Below, piece after piece: positions 1-12,000 of a stretch of 64,000 bases of DNA; the first letter of the stretch is position 1; every line of letters begins with the position of its first letter. The notes below the pieces were generated by a model. That model was not told the DNA's origin. It worked only from the letters and a program-made list of their open reading frames with translations, and did no database searches. Made by a program: the position numbers and the translations under genes. The stretch comes from Panopea generosa (taxonomy: Eukaryota > Mollusca > Bivalvia > Adapedonta > Hiatellidae), in assembly GCA_029582155.1 (NCBI GenBank), contig CM055906.1, forward strand, positions 10,845,101 through 10,909,100. Direction: 5' to 3'.

Positions 1-1897
1 ATATTAGTAACCACTACCCATACATCAATGAAACTTCAAGTTAGTGTTTATTACCATAAAGGGGACTCAAGTGGCCAAGTTAGATAATTCTATAGGTATA
101 GCCCGTTTAAAATTTTAAAAGACGTAACAGGATAAGTTAGGTGTGGGACTTGGGCCTCATGTTTACAATTGTTGCAAAATACAAAAATTGCTGAAATTCT
201 GCAAATACAATGTACACATTTAATGTTCCAGGGTTTTGAATTGACGCGTCCCCTCGGGTTTTTACATGCAAGATTTCTAGTTGACCCGTTTTTTGACGTG
301 TGGAAGTTATGGCCGATGCATATTTTTGACACACGGCAAGTTTGGATGAAGCATCAGTCCAACAACATATTGAGTTACATACCGCTGGTTTTACTGCTAC
401 TGTTTCAGTGCTTGGACATTATGACTAATATTGCCACCTCCGGCATAAGCTACAGCTTGTTGATGTAGTGTTTACAACACGTGTGTAATTGACAGTCACT
501 GGGTAAATAGGTCAACAATCACAGTGCGCATATAAATAAACAAGGCGGAGCTAGGTAGAGTTGGCGATGATTGGCTCGGGTGAATTAATTAATAGACAAC
601 TTGATTGAATAAATATCTGACCCGATTACGGACGTACCTGCTAGTTTCCAAACTGGGCCATATTGAAAAATTCTGACTAAAGTATTTGTGTGTTTTTTTT
701 GTAGCTCTAGAAAAAATAATCTGACTGGAATGCAGTGACAGTATGTGCATGTCTTTATTATGAGTAACCAATGTTTATGAATGATTATGATTATGTAGAT
801 ATGATTATATGAATTTTAGGTTGTAAAGCTGCTTGTGTAATTTTTAAAAATAAAATGATAGTATATAGTAGTTAGGCCTGTTCCATTAAACATACAATTC
901 AACAATGGAAGGGACTTTGAAATTGGACCCTTACTTTTTATATTAGAATATTATTATTTTGCTGTACCGAATATTCCCTTATTAACGCACCCCTTCTAAT
1001 AAACGTGCGACCCCCCACCCCCCCAACCTATTTTTCTGGAAAATTAAAACGTTTATGTGAGTTGAGTGTGTATTTGCCCATCTTTTCCAGATCGATTATT
1101 TTGTTAACAGACAACAATTAGCAGAGTGTTTATCACCTTTGAACTCTCTAACCTATTGTTTATATCTTGGGTCACTTAACCACTTTTGGTTGAATATATA
1201 CTTCCCCATATTTGCCGTTTAAAACTAGTAAAAATGCCGTCTGTCGATTAAAACATTACCAAAGTCTTTCCGATGCAGTTAGTCTGTGTACGCTGAAAGC
1301 TTATTTTTCCTCGTTGATAAGAGCAAGCGTCCAAGTGATTTAAAGTCAAGAGTACACTGACCATAAATTCGGATATTCCAGTACACAGACTGGTAGGGCC
1401 TAAATAAAAATAGTGTTTGTTTCCCCTTGCGCGACCGACCCACGAAAAAAGCACCGACTGAAAAAATTTTATTCGGGAAAATTTCTGAGTTTTTTTTTTT
1501 TTTTAATTTTCGGCTGCTCTGGGCTTGTCTTAAAAATCGGACAAGCAAGTTTTCACAATACACAGGTCTGCAAATATCTCTATTCTATACAACACATGTG
1601 AAACTGTTGCTTATAGACCATAACTAATCAGTAGAAACAATTGAACCCCGCTGTGTTTACCCCATGCCTGATATTGCGACTTTGGAAAACCTCTCATGCA
1701 TATTCAGTTATCTATTTTTATTCCTCTAATGTGATTGGGGGTTAGCTTTGAACATAAATTAATCTTTTTAAATAACGGCTATGATTGGTCGGATATCTAC
1801 GACCACGGTACACACAGAGTTAAGTTCTGGTATTTTAATAAATATTTCGTAGATTTACAATAATTGGAACTGCATGTATGTAAATTTTCTTCTGTGA
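1..1897. other. Intergenic DNA, no gene recognised
   Basis: Short open frames occur on both strands near 90-470, but none resembles a known family or has a convincing exon context. The stretch is AT-rich, with a T-run near 1491-1504. A terminus-like sequence near 964 (TACCGAATATTCCC) resembles the inverted sequence near 4140-4156. Confidence 0.5.
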
Positions 1898-2662
1898 CCA
1901 GGGGCCGGCAAAAGCACTCGTCCTAACGACTGGTCTTTGTCTGCGGACGAGTGATTTTTGCCAGTAACTAGTCCGTCGGACGAGTAAACCTTTTGGCCGA
2001 GATCGAAAAATAAACAATCTGAAAACTGTAAAAAAGGTAATGATCCAAAGTCGTTACGGTATTAATTCTTTCTATATTTCATTGCTGTAAATATAATTTG
2101 TAAATTTAACATTTAACGATCATCAACGATAACTTTATCATGCAATTTCTTGTCGAGTACCAAGGACATTTTCTTACGAAACCATTCGGCATAATTTTTT
2201 ATAAGGTATCGAGACGCGCATGCGCATCTTTTTAATACCGGTTTAAAAATCGGACTTTTCGGTCGTCGGAATATTTCCCAGTCTCCGGAATATTAAGTCT
2301 TTTTGCGTTTTACATGTTACGGAGGCTTGAATGCATTTACTTTTTATGTTTACCCCAAGCTGTTTGTATTCGGAACAAAAGCGATATATAAACATCAACA
2401 AACTTAATGTTTATTGCATGATCATAATGGTTAAAGCTAGTGGTGTACTTAGTGTAAATGAAGTAATAAAACTATTTAAGGCAAGATAAGGTTATCACAA
2501 CGTGCTTCCAAAATAAACACTATTTTACTCTTTGTGATTCCAGAATAGACACTATTTTACTATAACTTTTTTGGACAAGTGAGTTTTCCATACGGAGTGT
2601 ACTTTTTACCAGTCCACTTGCCTGACAGACGAGTGCTTTTAAAAGCTTTTCCCGACCCCTGT
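1898..2662. mobile_element. Non-autonomous DNA transposon with CAGGGG ends, hAT-like
   Basis: The left end reads CAGGGGCCGGCAAAAG and the reverse complement of the right end reads CAGGGGTCGGGAAAAG; both continue into CACTCGTC. The 5 bp sequence TGTGA lies immediately outside both ends (1893-1897 and 2663-2667) and looks like a target-site duplication. No transposase frame is visible inside. An interior stretch near 2200-2250 (GTATCGAGACGCGCATG) recurs inverted near 15830-15890, so a relic of the same family lies in a TIPIN intron. The CAGGG ends suggest the hAT superfamily. A 5 bp duplication is not the usual 8 bp of hAT but is reported for a hAT subgroup. Confidence 0.7.
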
Positions 2663-3370
2663 TGTGAAAATGTGAACGTTGATATTTAAATCGAGTATAC
2701 GGTAAAGAAAAATGTGGTAGGGGTATTATAGTAATACATTTATTGCTTTTTGGTTGTGTGGTTCCAGTGTATAATTTTCTTTGGCAGTCATGTCATGATT
2801 TAAATATAGTATTGAAAAAAAACAATTAAGATAAATTGTCTTTTTAATATTTGAAATATAGTTTACTTGTTGCACTTTTCTAGATCATAGACTGCCAAGT
2901 TCTCTTGGACCAATTGAATAGCTTTGTAGGCTTGACATTGCCATTATTGTGTGTTATGACATTTAGTTATCGTAAGAAAAGAGAAAGATATTTAAAATAT
3001 TGATTCGAATTAACACCTGCTCCCACACTGCCACAGAGTGACAGAACAGATATGATAGTCAATAAAGAACCAAGACAAAATACAACTTAATAAGTTGGTC
3101 ATACTTACAGAGACAAAGTCAGTTCTCCCTGAATTTCTCTCACTTCTCCCGGTCTTGTTCAAACTCTAAAACTTGTGATTTACACATGCATAATGTTATA
3201 GGGAGCTAACCTTACATAAATATTAATACATTTACATGTAGGTCTATTTATGTTTAATTATTTTATATTTTACTGCAAAGTGTATTGGTAATAAAAATCT
3301 GGGCAAGTGAATCTTTGATCAGGGCAAGTTAGTACTACTTCTGGTAGTTTATTTTGATAAACAATGTTCA

Positions 3371-3604
3371 GAAACTGTATTATTATATAGAATGACTAAT
3401 ACTAGAAAATTTGACTGCAGCTACTAAAACTGTTGCATTTAAAAATGCCAATAAACTATATTAAATAATGCCAACAGATTAATACTTATTATTCTATATA
3501 CAGTTTCATTTTTTTATATAGTTCTGTAGGCATTTTTAAATGCAAACAGTTTAAGTAACTGCTGTCTGATTTACTAATACTAGTGATATTGTATACAGTT
3601 TCAT
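3371..3604. repeat. Foldback (long imperfect inverted repeat) element
   Basis: The left arm from 3371 (GAAACTGTAT, then GACTAATACTAG, then AACTGTTGCATTTAAAAATG near 3429) is matched in reverse complement by the right arm. The right arm has CATTTTTAAATGCAAACAGTT near 3531-3552, then ACTAATACTAGTG, then ATACAGTTTCAT ending at 3604. A third copy of the terminal ATACAGTTTCAT motif lies near 3499-3510. The arms are about 85-90 bp around a loop of about 55 bp. This looks like a palindromic MITE of unknown superfamily; no clear target duplication was found. Confidence 0.6.
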
Positions 3605-4813
3605 TTGTCAATCAAAATAAACACAGTACAGTTTATTATATATAAATGTTATACAAATACTATTCATTTTTACAGTTTTTCTTAGATTTCAATCCTACAC
3701 TTTTACAAGCAATGCAGTTAGTATTGAGCACATTAAATACATGTAATATGAATTATAATGTTGTATTGGAATAGCCATATCAGGTAATAAGATGCTGAGT
3801 TTCTCTGTTTATCAATACATGTATGTTTTTTATGGATTTCAAAAAAAAAAAAAAAAAAGCCTACCTACCTACCCAGTTCTAATATCTAGGGTCGGGCAAG
3901 GGGAAACAGAGATATTTTTAAGTGTGGCCTAGTTTCATACAGATTTTCAGCTTTTTTTTCATCCTATGTCAATTATTTCAGTCACTCTCAAATACTTCTG
4001 AACCACTGTTTCAGGGATTTAAACCAGATTTAAGGGTTTTTCCAGGACTTTATTGGTTTTATTGTATTTAAACAATTGTTTTTTTTAATCTTTAATAAAC
4101 GCCCCAACCTTGTAAAATGTAACGCCCCAGGGGGCATTAATGAGGGAACATACGGTATGTTTAGATGAACCACCCCATAATATGTATCTTGTTATTCATT
4201 ATAAATATTAAAACAGGAAAAAAAATAAAAATGAAACTAATAAAAGATTATCTATTGTTTTATTTAATTTCTTGCCATATATTATATTTAATACATGCCA
4301 ACACATAGAAATTGACTTCCAGCCACAAAATCTGGAGATGTTTTGCAATTTAACGCATTCGTTCATATTGACTCTCAAGATTTCATTTTTTACTCTCCAC
4401 ATTTTTTGGGTCAGGGGTCAAATGACTCCTATTTCCTATTGAAAACCCTGTGTTCTATGTTAATTCTGTATATTCATTTGTTGTCTTGTTTCAACCTGTT
4501 AATTTGTTGTTTTTGGAAAGCGAGCAAAGCTCCCTTTTTTAGCTGTCGTGCAACCCAAGCAATCTGTTATACAAACTACGTATAGCAGGAACCGCCATAT
4601 TCATCCGACCGATAAAGTAGTTCACAACTTTCAACATGCAGTTTTTTATTTATTGCGGATGTTTTTCTTTACAAAAGTTCAAAAATTCAATACGGGAAGC
4701 ATACAATTTGCATGGAAATGCGGAAGAATACACTTATCTCGCTGTGCTCTAAAAAAAAAACGCGGCAATTTTCATTGATAAAAAAATGTTTTACGCATTT
4801 ACTACTATGCATA

Positions 4814-4821
4814 GTGACGTC
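4814..4821. promoter_or_regulatory. CRE-like palindrome TGACGTCA
   Basis: This is a perfect full cyclic-AMP response element consensus in an AT-rich intergenic region about 1.2 kb upstream of the first TIPIN coding exon. A chance 8 bp match is possible, and no TATA box or initiator ties it to a transcription start. Confidence 0.25.
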
Positions 4822-6034
4822 ATCTGGTGAGGTGGGGGTGGGGGATATAGTCTCTAACACCATTTGACATGTAATCATTATTGGGGTGGAAATTGACTGT
4901 TTTCGATATAATAACGCATAGTTTGAGTAGATAGTGATTGTTAGTGAAATTTTATTCACTTCGGATTGTCCTCTTTGAATTTTGATAGTAAAATAACGCA
5001 ATTAGGTTCGGGGCTACATTTGTTGTTTATAGAAAAACGCGCCAATCTGTCATCTTATGCAAGCAATGTATTGATGAACATATTTAACGGTTAATTAGGT
5101 CATCCGACCATTATGTTTGTTGTGTTTCTGTGTTGTATTTTTTAGATTGATTAAATCTAGGTCACGCAACACCGTTTTTAATGCTATTTATTGATTATTT
5201 GTATTGTTGATTGAAAGCTATATGAGAATCGAGTCAATAAACACATAAATCTATAAGTAGGTCATGTTTGTTTTGGTTTAGACAAAGGGTTATGGATATG
5301 TGTTGTATATTCTCGGACAATTAGAACATTTGATGCTGAATGCGTTCGTTATCCATAAATCATAACTATTGAACTGGAGATATTAAAATTGACTGGAGTT
5401 GTACATCACTACTCATGTCTTTCGATTTTGGAGAAACATCAGAATATGTTTGGTTTGAAGGTTTGTTTGTGAAGCTTTCATATTGGTTGTTCATATTGAT
5501 AACTTTAATGTGGAGATGTGGAAAGGAATCCTGGACCACCACGTTACCAGTTTACAAAATGTCCTGAAATGGATATTTTCACCAGGGTCTTCAAAATTAA
5601 TATTCAGTAAATTTTCACACGGAAGATGGTGTGTACCATGGTGTTTGCATTTTTTCAAATGCATTATTAAAACCGTTTGATAGCTACTGTTGGAAAAGTA
5701 TTGATATGGACTCTGTATTGTATGCAGGAGATTACTTATACAGATACACAAAAGAAATATTAAACACACCACATTCTTTTTTAAATCCCAATGAATTGTC
5801 TTTTAACAAATCAGAAATCTAACTAAGTTATCCAATTTTCCGAACCTACATTTTCAAATTAACACAAGCAGCGAGCCTTCCCTCAGGCTAATCAGGCCTT
5901 TGATTATAAATTTGGTGTTGGTACTCAAAACAATCTCTCTTTTTTTAACTATGCTTTAAACATTTCTGTTACCGGACATTTCTTAAACTGTTTTTATTTT
6001 GTTATGAAAGAATTATCATTTACTTTTCAGAGTG

Positions 6035-9000
6035 ATGGAGTCTGTTGATTTAGATATGGGAGAAATATTTGATGATGACGGAGATGATGATGATATTGGT
6101 GCCCTTGCCCCACTTGCTGACCTTCCTGAGGCAACACAAAGTCAAGAAAATGAAGATGAAGGTAAAGTTTAGGCACATATATAATTCTGTCTGCCTCTTT
6201 TAGGGGTGGGGGAGGAAGGCATACTGGTTCTGTCCTGCCCGTCAAAACTTATTCATGCTTCATCTTCTTTGAAGCTTTGTAAGAAGTATCAGTGTACATC
6301 GTCACGAGAATCCAGTCAGATTATTTTTTAGAATATTTTTTTCTCTTTCAATAATTAAAAAGATATCTTTGTTAATCTTTATTTCTTCTCTTTAAGGATT
6401 CATAAGAATATGATGAAAACTAGGAATTACCAGTACAAAGTATAGTTTTGCATTGCATAATATCACAATGTTACAGTTTGTTTCACCACTGTACATGTAA
6501 ATCATTTTTTCTGATTGGCTGATATTTCAAAATTCTTCTAACCATGGCATTGGATTGATATTTTATAATTTAAATCCACCATGCTTTCTTCCACAACAAT
6601 GTATGTATCCACTGTAACGTTAGGTGTCGGATTGGTATTTTATAATTTAAATCCACCATGATTTCTTCCACAACAATGTATACATATCCACAGTAATGTC
6701 AGGTGTCAGATTGGTATTTTACCATTTAAATCCACCATGCTTTCTTCCACAACAATGTATGTATCCACTGTAACTTAGGTGTCAGATTGGTATTTTATAA
6801 TTTAAATCCACCATGATTTCTTCCACAACAATGTAAACATATCCACTGTAACGTCAGGTGTCGGATTGGTATTTTATGAATTAAAGTCACCATGCTTTCT
6901 TCCACAACAATGTATTCATATCCACTGTAATGTCAGGTGTCAGATTGGTATTTTATGATTTAAATACACCATGCTTTCTTCCACAACAATGTATGTATCC
7001 ACTGTAATGTCAGGTGTCGGATTGGTAATTTATGATTTAAATCCACCATGCTTTCTTCCATAACAATGTATACATATATGCTGTAATGTAAGGTGTCAGA
7101 TTGGTATTTTATAATTTAAATCCACCATGCTTTCTTCCACATCAATGTGTGTATCCACTGTAATGTTAGCTGTCGGATTGGTAATTTATAATTTAAATCC
7201 ACCATGCTTTCTGCCACAACAATGTATACATATCTGCTGTAATGTCAGGTGTCGGATTGGTATTTTATGAATTAAAGCCACCATGCTTTCTTCCACAACA
7301 ATGTATTCATATCAACTGTAATGTCAGGTGTCAGATTGGTATTTTATGATTTAAATACATCATGCTTTCTTCCACAACAATGTATGTATCCACTGTAATG
7401 TCAGGTGTTGGATTGGTAATTTATGATTTAAATCCACCATGCTTTCTTCCACAACAATGTATACATATATGCTGTAATGTCAGGTGTCGGGTTGGTAATT
7501 TCTGATTTAAATCCACCATGCTTTCTTCCACAACAATGTATACATATCTGCTGTAATGTCAGGTGTCATATTGGTATTTTATGATTTAAATCCACCATGC
7601 TTTCTTCCACAACAATGTATTCATATCCACTGTAAGGTCAGGTGTCAGATTGGTATTTTATGATTTAAATCCACCATGCTTTCTTCCACGACAATGTATA
7701 CATATCCGCTGTAATGTCAGGTGTCGGATTGGTAATTTATGATTTAAATCCACCATGCTTTCTTCCACAACAATGTATACATATCCACTGTAATGTCAGG
7801 TGTCGGATTGGTAATTTATGATTTAAATCCACCATGCTTTCTTCCACAACAATGAATACATATCCGCTGTAATGTCAGGTGTCGGGTTGGTATTTTATGA
7901 TTTAAATCCACCATGATTTCTTCCACAACAATGTATTCATATCCACTGTAAGGTCAGGTGTCGGATTGGTATTTTATGATTTAAATCCACCATGCTTTCT
8001 TCCACAACAATGTATACCTATCCGCTGTAATGTCAGGTGTCAGATTGGTATTTTTAAATTTAAATCCACCATGCTTTCTTCCACAACAATGTAAACATAT
8101 CCACTGTAATGTCAGGTGTCGGACTGGTAATTTATGATTTAAATCCACCATGCTTTCTTCCACAACAATGTATTCATATCCACTATAATGTCAGGTGTCG
8201 GATTGGTATTTTATGATTTAAATCCACCATGCTTTCTTCCACGACAATGTATACATATCCGCTGTAATGTCAGGTGTCGGATTGGTAATTTATGATGTAA
8301 ATCCACCATGCTTTCTTCCACAACAATGTATACATATCCACTGTAATGTCAGGTGTCGGATTGGTAATTTATGATTTAAATCCACCATGCTTTCTTCCAC
8401 AACAATGAATACATATCCGCTGTAATGTCAGGTGTCGGGTTGGTATTTTATGATTTAAATCCACCATGATTTCTTCCACAACAATGTATTCATATCCACT
8501 GTAAGGTCAGGTGTCGGATTGGTATTTTATGATTTAAATCCACCATGCTTTCTTCCACAACAATGTATACCTATCCGCTGTAATGTCAGGTGTCAGATTG
8601 GTATTTTTAAATTTAAATCCACCATGCTTTCTTCCACAACAATGTAAACATATCCACTGTAATGTCAGGTGTCGGACTGGTAATTTATGATTTAAATCCA
8701 CCATGCTTTCTTCCACAACAATGTATTCATATCCACTATAATGTCAGGTGTCGGATTGGTATTTTATGATTTAAATCCACCATGCTTTCTTCCACAACAA
8801 AGTATACATATCTGCTATAATGTCAGGTGTCAGATTGGTATTTTATGATTTAAATCTACCATGCTTTCTTCCACAACAATGTATTCATATCCACTGTAAG
8901 GTCAGGTGTCAGATTGGTATTTACGATTTAAATCCACCATGCTTTCTTCCACAACAATGTATATATATATCTGCTGTAATGTCAGGTGTCGGATTGGTAA

Positions 9001-12000
9001 TTTATAATTTAAATCCACCATGCTTTCTTCCACAACAATGTATACATATCCACTGTAATGTCAGTTGTCAGATTGGTAATTTATGATTTAAATCCACCAT
9101 GCTTTCTTCCACAACAATGTATACATATCCACTGTAATGTCAGGTGTCGGATTGGTATTTTATGATTTAAATCCACCATGCTTTCTTCCACAACAATGTA
9201 TTCATATCCACTGTAAGGTCAGGTGTCATATTGGTATTTTATGATTTAAATCCACCATGATTTCTTCCACAACAATGTATACATATCTGCTGTAATGTCA
9301 GGTGTTGGATTGGTATTTTATAATTTAAATCCACCATGCTTTCTTCCACAACAATGTATACATATCCACTGTAAGGTCAGGTGTCTGATTGGTAATTTAT
9401 GATTTAAATCCACCATGCTTTCTTCCACAACAATGTATACATATCCGCTGTAATGTCAGGTGTCAGATTGGTATTTTATAATTTAAATCCACCATGCTTT
9501 CTTCCACAACAATGTATTCATATCCGCTGTAAGGTCAGGTGTCAGATTGGTATTTTATGATTTAAATCCACCATGCTTTCTTCCACAACAATGTATACAT
9601 ATCCGTTGTAATGTCAGGTGTCAGATTGGTATTTTATGATTTAAATCCACCATGCTTTCTTCCACAACATTGTATACATATCTGCTGTAATGTCAGGTGT
9701 CGGATTGGTATTTTATGATTGAAATCCACCATGCTTTCTTCCACAACAATGTATACATATATGCTGTAATGTCAGGTGTCAGATTGGTATTTTATGATTT
9801 AAATCCACCATGCTTTCTTCCACAACAATGTATACATATCTGCTGTAATGTCAGGTGTTGGATTGGTATTTTATGATTGAAATCCACCATGCTTTCTTCC
9901 ACAACAATGTATACATATCCGCTGTAATGTTGGGTGTCGGATTGGTATTTTATAACTTAAATCCACCATGCTTTCTTCCACAACAATGTATACATATCCG
10001 CTGTTAGGTCAGGTGTCGGATTGGTATTTTATGATTTAAATCTACCATGCTTTCTTCCACAACAATGTATACATATCTGCTGTAATGTCAGGTGTGAGAT
10101 TAGTATTTTATGATTTAAATCCACCATGCTTTCTTCCACATCAATGTATGTATCCACTGTAACATTACGTGTCAGATTGGTATTTTATGATTTAAATCCA
10201 CCATGCTTTCTTCCACAAACATATATACATATCTGCTGTAATGTCAGGTGAGTAAGTAATCACATGCTGAATTAATTAAACACTGTTTAAATATCTCCAT
10301 ACAGTAAAGTATATATGAAATATTATTATTTTCTAAGTGCAACTGATCTTGTTAGTAATTGAAAGTTACGATTAAATGAATTCATTTGAAGCAGAACACA
10401 ATAAAATATATTTTATACAGTAATTGGGTCTTCTAACTATATTATATAAATATGACACCAAACTTGCTATAGATCAATATTATTTTTTGTAGACAATGTT
10501 GAGGTACTGGCCAGGTTAAAAGACTTGTCAGAAGGAGCAGCAAAGAAAGTAGTGAGGAAGCCCCAACCCAAACTAGATCCAACCAGGTTGTATATTTTAT
10601 CCCATCTGCTAACAGTTTCTGTTTTGTTTCTGTTTAAGATAATTTGATGAATTTTTTGTGGTTGGATTCCTTATGTGAAGTGGAAGCAACTTAATCAAGG
10701 CAGAATGTTTTGAATTTTTTGTTTGCATAAAGTATTTAGATACCGTTGGGCTCAAACTCATTACCTCACGGCTTAGAGGTTAGCGATCTTTAGATGGTGT
10801 CTCAACTGTCATGAGCTTGGGAGGACCCCACAAAAAGTTCAAGTGTCATAATGAATTGTTTTGTTTTATTTTGCTGTAAAGCAATAATCAAGCATTGCAT
10901 TTCATTCTGAGAATTTCTTGCATCTACAGTTTTGTGTTTCAACTCCCATTTATTTTCTACACATAATTCCAACAATAAAAATGTTACAAAGGGTGTTTAT
11001 AAACTAGAGGAATGGTTTTATTTCAGAACACTTGCTTGACAGTTAGTAATTATGTATGATCTGTTGTACTTTTCAGATTGACAGGAGAAAGGGGAATTCC
11101 AATTCTGCCAAAAGTATTTGAAAAGGTCAAGTTAAAAGGCAAAGGTCATGAGGTAATTCTTTAGGCAGTTAGTTTGGTTGTACTACAATTCATAATCATA
11201 AAGAAATCTTTATTAAATCTTTCCACTTACAAAGGCTGTTGGCTGCTCAAAAAAAGGTTGTTGGTATCCTATATTTGGACATATTAAATACACAAACTAG
11301 TTCCTTTATAGAGGTATTAAACACGTTTGAATATGGATAATTAACAAGCTGACAGCTCATAGAGGTTTAAATACAATGACTAGGAACCAAACAAGCGAGC
11401 TTCTTGATAAATGATTTTATCTCAAGTGCTTGAACATAGGGGAAAATGGTGACTGTTTAATAGATCTTGTTATAACTCCATATTTAAACATGGGACATTG
11501 ACAAGCTGTCTCATTTCGTTTTGTGGATGTAATTAATATGTGTTATCATAAGGTGTTTATCGTCACTTCCAACAATTTTCCAGTCATATCATGATAGTTT
11601 CTGCTGGATACACTATTACAGGGCTGCAAAATTCCACTCGTCCGCTTGTCATGACGAGTGAACATTTGGTCAGGACAAATAATATTAAAGAAACTGACTT
11701 TAATTTTTCTTTGATATTAAGCATTCAATAAAAATGTTGGAAAGGGAGGACGAATAGCTTGTATAAGAAAATTTAAGCCCTGTATTAAAGCTGATACTAT
11801 TGTTGCCAACCTGGTATTGTGCCTTAAAACACATGATATGATAACCCACCCTGCTGAGTCTGTCTAATCCTAAAACTATCCACTAAATTCTCAGCTTCAA
11901 GCAAGGAAGCTTCTAGAACCCGGTCTTGGATTTCAACTCGCTCCCTTGTGCATGTGAAGCAGATACTTTATCTCTAGACCATTGGCAGGGTGACGAGCGT

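Larger units (their letters stand above)
2668..6034. other. Intergenic DNA upstream of TIPIN coding sequence
   Basis: No coding exon was recognised. It holds the foldback element at 3371-3604, a 19 bp A-run near 3840-3858 followed by a CCTACCTACCTACC stretch, and a perfect cyclic-AMP-response-like palindrome TGACGTCA at 4814-4821. The first TIPIN coding exon begins at a splice acceptor, so a non-coding 5' exon and the promoter should lie in this interval or further upstream. Their positions cannot be fixed from sequence alone. Confidence 0.45.

Noticed and set aside
169-468. 99-codon plus-strand frame with a hydrophobic stretch
   Set aside because: No homology recognised, and overlapping minus-strand frames are equally open; not supported as a gene.
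4687-5001. 104-codon minus-strand frame upstream of TIPIN
   Set aside because: No domain, AT-rich composition and no splice-site context; likely chance.
6545-10246. Possible CRISPR-like array of regular repeats
   Set aside because: Repeats are contiguous 79 bp units without unique spacers, in a eukaryotic intron.
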